Shown here: piece by piece, positions 27,528 to 40,969 of the stretch
Layout: each line of letters begins with the position of its first letter
How positions within the stretch are numbered: position 1 is the first letter of the stretch
NCBI RefSeq assembly: GCF_036320965.1
Contig: NC_092270.1
Location: 22,184,940 to 22,248,939 of the forward strand
Source of the DNA: Panulirus ornatus
Lineage: Eukaryota > Arthropoda > Malacostraca > Decapoda > Palinuridae
Reading direction: 5' to 3'
Length of the DNA stretch: 64,000 bases
Translations under genes and position numbers: made by a program
Notes under the pieces: generated by a model
What the model saw: the letters and a program-made list of their open reading frames with translations, nothing else
Told to the model about the DNA's origin: nothing
Database searches by the model: none

Positions 27528-27720
27528 GGCCATGTGTGGCCCAGTGCCCCTGGCGGCCATGTGTGGCCCAGTGCCCCTGGTGGCCATGTGTGGCCCTGTG
27601 CCCCTGGTGGCCATGTGTGGCCCAGTGCCCCTGGCGGCCATGTGTGGCCCGGTGCCCCTGGTGGCCATGTGTGGCCCTGTGCCCCTGGCGGCCATGTGTG
27701 GCCCAGTGCCCCTGGCACCG
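27528..27720. repeat. 27-bp minisatellite, about 7 copies
   Basis: Unit of 27 bp beginning ggccatgtgtggcccagtg. The period is divisible by 3 and all six frames stay open over the array, so the six overlapping ORFs here carry no weight. Confidence 0.97.
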
Positions 27721-27939
27721 GCAGAGTGCCACAATATGCAGGTCGAGCATCATCTGAAATTATGAAACTATGAAAGATAACAAGACTGAAGCACTTGATT
27801 GGCATCAGAGGTTTTATCTTTCCCGACGAAAAGAAAGAAAGAAAAAGAAAGAAATGCATTCCTCTATGATCGAAATACACTAGTTGCCATTTCTATCACT
27901 CAGGTTGTTTTCGTTACATTAGAATTCTCGCCAACACTC

Positions 27940-27972
27940 CCCCAACAACAACAACAACAATAACAACAACAG
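27940..27972. repeat. (AAC)n microsatellite
   Basis: Short AAC trinucleotide tract with one AAT interruption. Confidence 0.95.
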
Positions 27973-28051
27973 TTTCTCCAACAGCAATAGTAAATAGCGA
28001 CAACAAATATAAAAAAAGATATTGATGAAAAACACAAACTTTACTGGAACT

Positions 28052-28052
28052 G

Positions 28053-28106
<54 letters not shown>

Positions 28107-28110
28107 GTAG

Positions 28111-28142
<32 letters not shown>

Positions 28143-28146
28143 GTAG

Positions 28147-28196
<50 letters not shown>

Positions 28197-28197
28197 T
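28052..28197. repeat. (CTA)n microsatellite with two inversions
   Basis: CTA trinucleotides interrupted at about 28101-28110 and 28138-28147 by ctactagtag, where the tract is locally its own reverse complement. Confidence 0.97.
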
Positions 28198-28919
28198 TAT
28201 AACTATACAACAACTGGTCCACGAGCTAGTGTTGCCCTGGTCAACATCTTCCCACAATGTGTATCATATATTGAGCTTGTAAGTTCATTATTCACCTTTA
28301 TCAAAAATCTTTTGAGTTGTTCTTGTGTCATTTCTCTCGTTTCTGGCACGAATCTTACTTCGTTGTCTTATATCCCATTCCATCTCAGTTGTTTTTTTCT
28401 CTTAAGATATTATGAATATGATCTACATACAACGTCAGACTTCACCTTCAAACCTGATATTGTTTGGAAGTTATTGTGTTTCGCTGTACAAAAGAACAAG
28501 GCTTAATTATCCGGCCTGTGCAGGGCTGGAGGCTTGCTCTGCTCCCAACTTACCTGTTATGTTTTTCGCTGTTCATACCGTCGAGAGACGCGACGCTCTT
28601 GCTGAATCTTATCATCTTCGTCGTCAATTCGTATTTTCTTATCGAAGTTTTCAGTTGACGTGATAAGGATCATGAAGAACCACTCATACATATGGCTTTC
28701 ATGACTGTGAGGTGAACCATGCTCGCTCTGCCGTTTAGAATATGTTTAGTCTTCATCATAAGATGTTGGAATCAAACTTTATATTTGCAGATGCCTTCTA
28801 ATTGTCTGGTGTCTCTATGTCGCTTTTCTCCTCAAAGATAACTTTGAATATCCCAATAGTGGATGATTGCTGAAGTGCAAGTCATCAATACGTATGTCAT
28901 CACTTTTCTCCTCTCCTTC
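28198..28919. other. Unassigned T-rich sequence
   Basis: No element or gene recognised. Overlapping 60-80-codon plus frames are unsupported. Confidence 0.45.
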
Positions 28920-29050
28920 TGGTGGCCATCACATCTCCATCACTATCCAGCCTCCATCACCACCACATCTCCCTCACCATCACATCTCCCTCACCATCAC
29001 ATCTCCCTCACCATCACATCTCCCTCACCATCACATCTCCTTCACTTTCT
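28920..29050. repeat. 17-bp minisatellite, about 5-6 copies
   Basis: Unit catcacatctccctcac, cleanest from 28967 to 29045, with degenerate copies to the left. Confidence 0.9.
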
Positions 29051-29646
<596 letters not shown>

Positions 29647-29682
29647 GTTGTATTTTTGTCGTTTTCTTAGGATATCATCCTG

Positions 29683-30042
29683 CCGTGTTATCTTCCCGTG
29701 CTGTGTTATCTCCCCGGGCCGTGTTATCTTCCCGTGCTGTGTTATCTCCCCGTGCTGTCTTATCTTCCCGTGCTGTGTTATCTCCCCGGGCTGTGTTATC
29801 TCCCCGTGCTGTCTTATCTTCCCGTGCCGTGTTATCTCCCCGTGCTGTGTTATCTTCCCGTGCTGTGTTATCTCCCCGTGCTGTCTTATCTTCCCGTGCT
29901 GTGTTATCTCCCCGTGCTGTGTTATCTCCCCGGGCCGTGTTATCTTCCCGTGCTGTGTTATCTCCCCGTGCTGTCTTATCTTCCCGTGCTGTGTTATCTC
30001 CCCGTGCTGTGTTATCTCCCCGGGCTGTGTTATCTTATCCAT
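29683..30042. repeat. 18-bp minisatellite, about 20 copies
   Basis: Unit gtgttatcttcccgtgct with alternating ttccc/tcccc and gtgct/gggct/gggcc variants. The period is divisible by 3, so several frames are open. Confidence 0.97.
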
Positions 30043-30209
30043 GCCAAATTTTCTAAATTTTTATATTGCATTTTATCCTCCTCAGGTCATTTCTTCATCC
30101 TTCATCACTTTAATGTCGATTCTTATGTCTACAACCTTTTTATAGACACTGTTCATCAGGTTCTCCTGGGTCTATTTTCCTCATCACCCGTCCAATCTAT
30201 TGTCATTAT

Positions 30210-30500
30210 CTATTCTTCATCGTCTATCAAACCTTCTAATATGTATCTCCTAAGATGATCTGCTCCTCCTGGTGTTGTCCTAACTCCATGTTCTCTTCCA
30301 TCTAACTTTGTGGTGCCAGATTGTTTAATCCTTACAAGGTCTTCCAACAGACCTTGACAAGGGCCTTTCCCTGCCCTTTGAGCATGTCCTACCATCATCT
30401 TGTCTCCTGTATGTATCCTGTGAGACAAGTTATCTTCACCAGAGCACATAGCAAGGACACAAGACACAAGAAAACCTACTAAGGACATACCATTTTTCAT
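30210..30500 (-). CDS. Unassigned 96-residue ORF with possible signal peptide
   Basis: Reading from the ATG at 30500 to TAG at 30210-30212, the minus strand encodes 96 residues in non-repetitive DNA. The start MKNGMSLVGFLVSC runs into a hydrophobic stretch ending near C19, resembling a short signal peptide. The rest is basic and hydrophilic (HRIHTGDK, KGPCQGLLEDLVR) with an acidic C-terminus (DDEE). The frame extends upstream to 30545 with a non-ATG codon; the first in-frame ATG is 30500. I recognise no family, TATA box or poly(A) signal. It could be a small secreted protein, an exon, a retroelement remnant or chance. Confidence 0.3.
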   Translation of the reverse strand: MKNGMSLVGFLVSCVLAMCSGEDNLSHRIHTGDKMMVGHAQRAGKGPCQGLLEDLVRIKQSGTTKLDGREHGVRTTPGGADHLRRYILEGLIDDEE

Positions 30501-30542
30501 TTGGTCTTGGTTACAGGGGTAAATACCATGAAAATTCCTAGC

Positions 30543-30700
30543 CAACCAGCATCAAGTATTGAGTAATTATGTAGATGAGGAAAATTGAGGTAATACATTC
30601 TTGATAGATATTATGATCAACATTTTGTTATACTAATTTCGTCAGAATATAGCCCAGGGTTGAAATGATATTTGTTAATTTGTGGATATAATACCAGTTT
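30543..30700. other. Short AT-rich flank
   Basis: Nothing recognised between the ORF above and the 35-bp repeat. Confidence 0.5.
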
Positions 30701-30808
30701 TGTCACGTATCTGTTTCCCATCTTCTGTTCATCATTGTCACGTATCTGTTTCCCATCTTCTGTTCATCATTGTCACGTATCTGTTTCCCATCTTCTGTTC
30801 GTCATTGT
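30701..30808. repeat. 35-bp minisatellite, 3 copies
   Basis: Word tgtcacgtatctgtttccc at 30701, 30736 and 30771. Confidence 0.94.
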
Positions 30809-32104
<1,296 letters not shown>

Positions 32105-32852
32105 GATGGAGACAGGATAGTACAGCAGAAGGCTCCTCCTCACCCGCCACCATAGATGGAGACAGGATAGTACAGCAGAAGGCTCCTCCCCACCCACCAC
32201 TATAGATGGAGACAGGATAGTACAGCAGAAGGCTCCTCCCCACCCACCACTATAGATGGAGACAGGATAGTACAGCAGAAGGCTCCTCCCCACCCACCAC
32301 TATAGATGGAGACAGGATAGTACAGCAGAAGGCTCTTCCCCACCCACCACTATAGATGGAGACAGGATAGTACAGCAGAAGGCTCCTCCCCACCCACCAC
32401 TATAGATGGAGACAGGATAGTACAGCAGAAGGCTCCTCCCCACCCACCACTATAGATGGAGACAGGATAGTACAGCAGAAGGCTCCTCCCCACCCACCAC
32501 TATAGATGGAGACAGGATAGTACAGCAGAAGGCTCTTCCCCACCCACCACTATAGATGGAGACAGGATAGTACAGCAGAAGGCTCCTCCCCACCCACCAC
32601 TATAGATGGAGACAGGATAGTACAGCAGAAGGCTCCTCCCCACCCACCACTATAGATGGAGACAGGATAGTACAGCAGAAGGCTCCTCCCCACCCACCAC
32701 TATAGATGGAGACAGGACAGTACAGCAGAAGGCTCCTCCCCCACCCACCACTATAGATGGAGACAGGATAGTACAGCAGAAGGCTCCTCCCCACCCACCA
32801 CTATAGATGGAGACAGGATAGTACAGCAGAAGGCTCCTCCCCACCCATCACT
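32105..32852 (-). repeat. 50-bp minisatellite, array 2 (about 15 copies), inverted
   Basis: Units beginning gatggagacaggatagtac are the exact reverse complement of the unit at 7806-8852. Copies are very similar to array 1; variants include ggctcttcc, one acaggacag and one extra C near 32731-32741 (a 51-bp unit). The left-edge unit is diverged (ctcacccgccaccat). Confidence 0.98.
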
Positions 32853-33059
32853 GTATTTTGTTTTGTTATTATTCTCAGTATTTGTTCTAGTCATTGCTCG
32901 GTGTACAATAAGTGAAGAGTTAGTGTTTGTGTTGTCATCATCATCTCACCATTCGATCGTTTAGTTTAGCGAGACGAAAACGTAGGGTGAGTAGCTAGCA
33001 TGGGGTGCGGGGGCGTGGGGTGGAATGAGAGCGGGGTGACAGAGGGGAGATAGGTGATG
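32853..33059. other. Flank of the G/C-run island
   Basis: Becomes increasingly G-rich towards 33059. No gene recognised. Confidence 0.5.
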
Positions 33060-33144
33060 TGGGGGAGGGGGGGGGGCCCGGCGCCGCCGTTGTCATAGCA
33101 ACGCTCCCCCCGCCCCCCTCCCCCCTCCCCCCCTCCCCCCCTCC
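33060..33144. promoter_or_regulatory. G-run/CpG/C-run island, possible promoter or structured DNA
   Basis: A G-rich run (33060-33076) is followed by a CpG-rich core (cccggcgccgccg) and a C-rich run (33104-33144). The G- and C-runs are complementary in sense and flank the X-box at 33089-33102, so they could pair as a stem or form a G-quadruplex and i-motif. It is by far the most GC- and CpG-dense spot I noticed in an otherwise AT-leaning region. An ATG at 33174 opens only 16 codons, so no gene can be named. Confidence 0.4.
33089..33102. promoter_or_regulatory. X-box-like site (RFX-family binding motif)
   Basis: GTTGTCATAGCAAC at 33089-33102 fits the RFX consensus RYYNYY-WW-RRNRAC at every position: half-sites gttgtc and agcaac with the AT spacer. 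In animals RFX factors bind such imperfect inverted repeats, often close to the start of ciliary genes. The motif matches and the CpG-rich setting is suggestive; binding and a target gene are inference. Confidence 0.45.
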
Positions 33145-33522
<378 letters not shown>

Positions 33523-33719
33523 GCGGAGGCAGAACACGATGATCACAACAGGCGCGGGTTCCTCACTCACATCCGAATCTAGAACAATGACGTCACGTTG
33601 TTCAGCCACTCCCTTTAGCGATAAGGAACAGAAGAACAAATAGAAGAACAAGCATGAGAACACGAAAAGTGATATTGAACAATAAGAGACACGAAAGGTA
33701 TTTATATCTGTATATATCT

Positions 33720-33965
33720 TTCTTTCATACTTCTTCGCCACTTCCCTCGCGAGCGAGGTAGCATCAAGAACAGATGATTGAGCCTTGGAGGAAGATCCTC
33801 ACTTGGCCCCCTTTATTGTTCCTTCTTTTGGAAGATTTAAACAAGAGGGGAGGATTTCCAGCCCCCCGCTCCCGCCCCTTTTAGTCGCCTTCTACGACAC
33901 GCAGGGAATACGTGGGAAGTATTCTTTCTCTTCTATCCCCAGGGATAAATATAACTGTTGGAAGA
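33720..33965 (-). mobile_element. Dispersed repeat fragment (decapod-type, unclassified)
   Basis: Contains ctcgcgagcgaggtagc near 33747, attgttccttcttttgga near 33811, gtcgccttctacgacacgc near 33885 and atccccagggataaata near 33937. Its reverse complement aligns by eye with 51555-51720: both share aaaagaaggaaca, then the ctcag/ctcaa region, then gctacctcgc. Strand is relative to the 13277 and 51545 copies. No coding frame recognised. Confidence 0.6.
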
Positions 33966-35744
33966 GATCATGTTGGCAGACTGTTGGTAGCAGGAACTGT
34001 GGGCAAAGATCATGTACGCAGACTGTTGGAAAAGATTCAGCAAACCGTGGGAAAAGTGATGGTAGATCTGGTATTCATGTTTGAAGATGAATTTGAACTT
34101 CGTAGTTCATGTTATCATACCTTCACACATTGGTCGAGTGTGATGGTATGATTACCCCAGTCATGGTTACCAGTCATATTCCCGACCTACAACTGTGCCA
34201 GACTCAGAGGTAACGCAATACTGTATAGTTAACGTTACTGTAACATAAACTTTGAAGCTTTTCTCTTACTTACCTCAAACTGTGACAAGCGTTACTTTCC
34301 TCCGTAACGGATCTGCGATGTATCGACATGACAGACCAGTTCCCAGCAGAAACTAATGAAACATTCGAAGGAAAATGTGTGAATAAACTTTTGTTTCTCT
34401 CTGTTACTCTCTGAGAAAATATAAGTAACCACAGTAAGAAACCGTTGAGAAAGAGTAACTTTTCCCCCAAAAAGAATCTACTTGAGTATCGAAGTGGTGT
34501 TGATGCTTCGTAGATTAGCAGATGGTGTTATTATCTATAACATATGAAGTGACATATCATATGTAAGCTTCCAGGGCATTCCTGGAATCACGGACAGGTG
34601 GCTGCCAGCACACTTCACTTCTCGTTGCTGGATGAGACACACACAATGTTTCTCACATGATCTCATGTCTGACGCTCGTACTCTGAAATTCGAGGGTCTT
34701 CACAAAACAAGACATTTTAGTGATGAGACTTCTGTCTCTTGTGGTCTGTTGGTGAAGACCACTCATGCTTTGACAGCTGAGGGTTAGGATAAAGATGGCT
34801 GTCATGAGCAACCCAAAGTCTTTTGGTCAGATGTTACCAGCTGGCGAGGAAGGAGTCAGTTGCCTCAGAACCTGGGTGACTCTTGAACACGGTTCGCGAG
34901 TTGTCTGCTGAGTTTCTTGCTTTTCTTTTGGTCACTCTTGTCTCAAAAGCTCCTGTATTCCGTGAATTCTTAAGCTGATGGTCAAATATACTGTATCCAA
35001 CTCCTTATGAATCTATGTATTTGTTTAGTGATATCATGTTGTTGTGGGCTGTGTGTTGTCGTCTTACCATGTGGCGTAAAGCCATTATCTCGAAACGTTT
35101 TTCATCTTCGTTCCTCGTATTTCCTCAGTGGATCAGGATGTAGGATGCTGTTGTGTCTGTCCTTCCTTCACTCCCTCACTTCCTTCTACACTGCTCCCCA
35201 CATGGGGTCAGGTCTGGTGTGATCCGTCACTCTATCACTCGAAACTTGAAGCTACTGGTCTGAGTTCAAGACTTTCCATCAATACGTCTCATTTCTCTTG
35301 TATCTTGTGTCATTTTACGCTTATCATCAGTTATCTTGCTTCTCTCCTTTCTTTCTTCACAACCATAACTCGCCTTTGTGGTCATAACAGTTGTTACAGA
35401 CCCATGATCGACACAACTGCAATACACACACTGACCTCGAGCTGACGTGACCCTCCTGATCGCTTTGACCAAACCCAACTCTTTTGATTTGGCTTTTGCG
35501 AAACTGTCCTCATTTTTGCTGAGTGCATATTTATATATGCTGATCGCGCAGAATTATATATTCCTAATCGCGAATTCTTGTCCTCCTGAAATCTAGCCTC
35601 CAAACAATTTACCTGAATAGAATTAGCATTTAAAATGAAGCGAAAATCGTGAGTGCTTTGAGTGAGGTGGCAGGAGCTGTGGCGAATATGGGGAAGTGGA
35701 ATGGATAATGTGTGTAGACGTCTCTGCAGGAAGGAATCATTGTG
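33966..35744. other. 1.8 kb of unassigned sequence
   Basis: No array, element or gene recognised. A weak duplication of gcagactgttgg lies near 33975 and 34018. Confidence 0.45.
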
Positions 35745-35966
35745 GCGATAACAGAAGTCGTCTTGGCGATGACCACATGATAACAGAAGTCGTCTTGGCG
35801 ATGACCACATGATAACAGAAGTCGTCTTGGTGATAACCACATGATAACAGAAGTCGTGTTGGTGATAACCACATGATAACAGAAGTCGTCTTGGTGATAA
35901 CCACATGATAACAGAAGTCGTCTTGGTGATAACCACATGATAACAGAAGTCGTCTTGGTGGTAATG
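35745..35966. repeat. 32-bp minisatellite, about 7 copies
   Basis: Word gataacagaagtcgtcttgg at 35747, 35779, 35811, 35843 (gtgttgg), 35875, 35907 and 35939. Confidence 0.96.
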
Positions 35967-36690
35967 ATGACTCCAGCTATGATGACACAAGTCTTATTGA
36001 TGATGATGATGATGACCAAAGTGATGATGTTGGTAATAATGATGTTGATGATCTACAGATAATAATGGTAGTTCTCCTGATGATATTGATGTTAATGACA
36101 GTAGTAATATCAGTCTTAATTATAAACAAGTGTAGGATACTGTTTGCTTTATGGAGATGATGACAAGCCACCAAAATGGTTTACATGTAAACTACTGAAT
36201 CACCAGAATCTATCATTTCACAGTAAAGAATCTTATAGAATCAGGAGACTAATGCTGGTCTGGTATCCAGGGTTGGCTATGGCTGAGAGAGTGACAGGTA
36301 CCATCGCTATACACGAGAAAAATCATGTAGCAATGTACAATGAGATCTCATGTAGGCCATGATATAAAGGAAATATATTGGACCTTATGAAGAATGTGTG
36401 AGGACTTCCCTCCTGGTTCCTCTGCTCTCCCTCCACCACCAGCCCAGGTAAGAATGAGCAAACCTGAAGCTTGAAATGATATCCCACTTCCCTTGGTTAC
36501 TAGTACAGTCCGACCTCAACCTGGCCCAGATCTTCCTCTCTGGGTACAACCCCATCCACTGGGAAATGATGGACCTTAACTAACCCACATCTGTCGACCT
36601 GGACTCTGAGGGTAAGTACAAACTCTCTCACTCGGTGTAGACGACAGCAAAGTTCTGAAAGCAGGTTACATAAACCTGTATTTTCATGAA

Positions 36691-36692
<2 letters not shown>
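35967..36692. other. GAT-rich then unassigned sequence
   Basis: gatgatgatgatgatgac near 36000 and scattered gatgat words to about 36100; otherwise nothing recognised. An exon-like segment at 36504-36611 is discussed under rejected items. Confidence 0.45.

Positions 36693-36734
<42 letters not shown>
36693..36734. repeat. (AC)n microsatellite
   Basis: About 42 bp of AC dinucleotides. Confidence 0.98.
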
Positions 36735-36735
<1 letters not shown>

Positions 36736-36885
36736 ACTCGCAATTGCCTAGCATCACCTCCTCAATCTCTTCCTGCCCAGCACATTCAGCGACAGATCTG
36801 GAGGCTCTGGCGAGCGTCAGCTGATGCTGTACACAGAGGCAGGATGGGAGATCATCTGCGGGAAAGTATAGACGAGTCTCACTCA

Positions 36886-37214
36886 CGGCTCTGTGTCACA
36901 AAAGGCTCTGTGTTACACACGGCTCTGTGTCACACAAGGCTCTGTGTCACGCAAGGCTCTGTGTCACACACGGCTCTGTGTCTCACACAAGGCACTGTGT
37001 CATACACGGCTCTGTGTCACACAAGGCTCTGTGTCACACACGGCTCTGTGTCACACAAGGCTCTGTGTCACACAAGGCTCTGTGTTACACAAGGCTCTGT
37101 GTTACACACGGCTCTGTGTTACACAAGGCTCTGTGTCACACACGGCTCTGTGTCTCACACGGCTCTGTGTTACACACGGCTCTGTGTCACACACGGCTCT
37201 GTGTCACACACGGC
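36886..37214. repeat. 17-bp minisatellite, about 19 copies
   Basis: Unit ggctctgtgtcacacac with aag/acg and cac/tac variants and a rare 18-bp form (tctcacac). All three plus frames stay open. Confidence 0.97.
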
Positions 37215-37624
37215 AGACACCATGGAAAAGATTTTCAGTGGACAGACTTGCGAGATAACGCTGATGTGGCAGTTGTGTGAGTGACATATAATGTGGAATC
37301 GGACTGAGGGAAGCACATTTAGTCTGCCATTTCGTATGTTTTCCTACGGCACAAATCTGCTGACAGTGAGGTGGATAACGATGTTGATGGCTATAGTTAT
37401 TGTTGCATCGTTTGGCAGTCTTGCACAAAGGCCAGAGCAGGGTCGAGCGTCTCGGCATGGATGGGAAACACTTGCAACAAATTGGAAACCGTCTTGATAA
37501 TGTTGCTTTAAGAGCAGTGGTGAGTGGTCAAACCGCAAGTGATTCTTCAGTCCGGGGAAGTGGATCAAAGAAAACGGTGGGCTGTGTGCAGGAAGACACC
37601 ACTTGGTACCTTACCACTGATATT
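37215..37624. other. Unassigned sequence
   Basis: Single-copy-looking; no gene recognised. Confidence 0.45.
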
Positions 37625-38118
37625 AGTGGCTCCCTGTGTATACTACTAGACCCCTGTGTATACCAGTGGCCCCCCGTGTGTACCAGTGGCCCCCTGTGTG
37701 TACCAGTGGCCCCCTGTGTGTACCAGTGGCCCCCTGTGTATACCAGTGGCCCCCCGTGTGTACCAGTAACCCCCCGTGTGTACCAGTGGCTCCCTGTGTG
37801 TACCAGTGGACCCCTGTGTGTACCAGTAGCCCCCTGTGTATACCAGTGGCCCCCCTCTGTGTACCATTGGCCCCCTGTGTGTACCAGTAACCTCCTGTGT
37901 GTACCAGTGGCCCCCTGTGTGAACCAGTGGCCCCCTGTGTGTACCAGTAACCTCCTGTGTGTACCAGTGGCCCCCTGTGTGTACCAATGGCCCCCTGTGT
38001 GTACCAGTGGCTCCCTGTGTATACCAGTAACCTCCTGTGTGTACCAGTGGCCCCCTGTGTGAACCAGTGTCCCCCTGTGCGTACCAGTAACCCCCTGTGT
38101 GTACCCCTGTGTATACCA
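37625..38118. repeat. 18-bp minisatellite, about 27 copies
   Basis: Unit tgtgtaccagtggccccc with many single-base variants (tccc, aacc, gaacc). Confidence 0.97.
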
Positions 38119-39030
38119 CGTTGAGTCTTGCTAGATACACTAACCCGGGGATCTGGAGGTAGCCTCACCGTGGTTTACATCAGCCAAGTTAACTCATCCG
38201 GTGGGAGGTACAAGTACAAGCAGGCTGGCCGGGGGAAACGCCGTGTTTGCTTGTGTTGGGCAATGACTGCCTTCTTGTCAACCATGTTATTTGCAATTAC
38301 TGGGATCGATTTTTTCCTGCAGCTGAGTGTTTTGATGTAGTGCCTCAGACAGACTGCTCTTCCGTGGAGACTTTGTGACGAGAAATTGGTTTTTCATGTA
38401 AGAACAGCTTTTATTTTCTTTCGTGGAGTGGATCATTTAGATAAAAATGAAGATCAGTAGATTTATATGAAAAAAAAGATAAGTAATCAGATAAATGATA
38501 AAGAGACGGGTTCATAACGGCTTGAGAAAATAATAGTAGATAGACAGATTATTAAGGGAAGCTGGTAATGTGGTAAACTGTCCTGGATGAACATTGGTTG
38601 AGGAAAATAACTAGTTATTCATCATTGTTATCGGCTATAAAGGTACAAACACTGGGATGTTTTCTAAAGTCGATCCCACGTCCCATTGTCTGGGACAGTT
38701 GTAGAAGCCATGTCATTAAACCGAGTCGCATGAAATTATTGTTTAATTAACACCTCGTATATATCTATAAGTGCTACCGGACTCTGCCTGATTACATCGC
38801 GAGAACAGTCTCGTCTGTGAATTTCTCACTGCAAAGGAGACCTCCGTTTCCCTCCTACTAGAAGTAGCGCAACCTTAAAGTTCTAGGAGCACCTTCAGAC
38901 AAAGGGTTTCTTCGGTCATATATTGACACTGCTGTCTGTATCTATATTCATCTTCCTCTCTTATCTACTCTTTCATTTGTCTATCTATCCACCTCTCCAT
39001 CTATCTAGCCATCTTTCTATTTTTCATGTA
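38119..39030. other. Unassigned sequence
   Basis: No array, element or gene recognised; ends in ctatc-rich low complexity (about 38935-39010). Confidence 0.45.
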
Positions 39031-39137
<107 letters not shown>

Positions 39138-39253
39138 TGGCATCAAGGAACACAGTCGTGTTTGTGATAAAGTTAATTCGCTATTCACACACAACTTCAG
39201 TGTTTAAATCAACACTAAAACCTATGTGTTATGAGGCATGAGGAGGCGAGCGC

Positions 39254-39254
<1 letters not shown>

Positions 39255-39298
<44 letters not shown>
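39255..39298. repeat. (CT)n microsatellite
   Basis: About 44 bp of CT dinucleotides. Confidence 0.98.
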
Positions 39299-39301
<3 letters not shown>

Positions 39302-39581
39302 ACATGGAGAAAGATAGCAGAATCTATCTCAGGGTTACCTGCGCCTCACTGTTGTTATCGCTCAGCAGTGACGTATGGCACTGTCTTGGCGAAGGTGTTA
39401 TGTCTTCAGCCAGCATTTCACTGGCGAGCGAAAGCATTTCATATCAGCCATTCTTGATCAGCGGAATAATTTACGAGTTTTATTCAAGGTAAATCAGGTG
39501 TTTTATGAAATGTTTTTCAAGGTAAATTTGGTGTTTTATCCCTAGGGGTTGGTCGATGAAATGGGTACCTGGCTCAGGCTA

Positions 39582-39583
<2 letters not shown>

Positions 39584-39662
<79 letters not shown>
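39584..39662. repeat. (TA)n microsatellite
   Basis: About 79 bp of TA dinucleotides. Confidence 0.99.
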
Positions 39663-39666
<4 letters not shown>

Positions 39667-39915
39667 TTGACGGCAGATGACGCTCAACTTGCCCACTTTC
39701 TTCTAACATTCATCCAATAATAAAACGACCAAACCACTTGTCTTATGTGTTTGTTTTTGTTTTTTTTGTTGTTGTTGTTGTTCGTACAACGTAGGTCTGG
39801 ACGTCTCTAGATTTATGTTCTTCCTCGTAGCATCAACGATCCACCATGTCTTAAAGAAAACGTCTTGCACACTTCCTTAGAATCATAAGATAATATATCA
39901 TTCTTCTCCCTCCAT

Positions 39916-39918
<3 letters not shown>

Positions 39919-39957
<39 letters not shown>
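39919..39957. repeat. (CT)n microsatellite
   Basis: About 39 bp of CT dinucleotides. Confidence 0.98.
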
Positions 39958-39958
<1 letters not shown>

Positions 39959-40302
39959 TCGCTGCCCGTCTTTAACGTTCTGTTAAGGTCTGACTTCTAA
40001 GAGGCTGTCTGTCCTTGACTGTAGCCCATGAAATAGAATAAGAATTTACTCTCACGTTCTGAAATATTCCTTGGCTGGCAAGGGCTGGTTTCGTATTCTG
40101 TCTGGCAAGTAGTTCGGCTGGTTCGATGCGTTTGCCTCAAAATTTGCGAGGGTGAACTTCACTAGTTCCCTATTCACAGTCATCAGTGAGGTGGATACAC
40201 CTCACCCAACCTCACATCACCAAGTTCTCCTTATTTATTAATATAATAGTCTGCCACTGTAGCTAGAATCAAATTATCTGTACTAACTCATTCCTGACTT
40301 CG
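39958..40302. other. Unassigned sequence
   Basis: Nothing recognised. Confidence 0.45.
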
Positions 40303-40400
40303 TCCGAACTGCTTCGTTTTAACTGTTTCGTTCCAACTGCTTCGTTCCAAATGTTTCGTTCTAACTACTTCCTTCAAACTGCTTCGTTCTAACTTCACAT
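40303..40400. repeat. 14-bp minisatellite, about 7 diverged copies
   Basis: Unit ttccaactgcttcg recurs every 14 bp from 40303 with several substitutions per copy, so it is old. Confidence 0.85.
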
Positions 40401-40481
40401 TGTTAAAATTGGTAGTTATTCAAACTTCTTAGAACGTAGTTACATTTCTAATGTTGTGAAATTCACAGGATTATCATCATT

Positions 40482-40615
<134 letters not shown>

Positions 40616-40812
40616 TTCATTTATATTCCAGATACGTCCTTGAGCAGCTGGTCTGCCTGGAAATGGAATATTTTCTTTGATCTGATGATCAAATATTTTC
40701 TGTATTCCTCCATATTGACGATCTTATCCCTGGAGGATCTTCCAGTCTTCCAGGAAGCGAGTCCAGTGGATGATGGTGGTGAGATGAAGGAATGGGAAAG
40801 TAAAGATAGTAG

Positions 40813-40817
<5 letters not shown>

Positions 40818-40893
<76 letters not shown>
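40818..40893. repeat. (GA)n microsatellite
   Basis: About 75 bp of GA dinucleotides. Confidence 0.98.
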
Positions 40894-40898
<5 letters not shown>

Positions 40899-40969
40899 AC
40901 TGAGCACCGATGACCACAAACCATTTGGATACTTAATGATATAATTACCTTTCCAAACTTTTGGTTGTA

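Noticed and set aside
27427..27880. Six overlapping ORFs of 76-126 residues
   Set aside because: The 27-bp array is open in all six frames by composition.
36504..36611. Exon bounded by good acceptor (ttggttactag) and donor (gtaagt) sites
   Set aside because: All three plus frames contain a stop within the 108 bp, so it cannot be an internal coding exon; a non-coding exon remains possible but unsupported.
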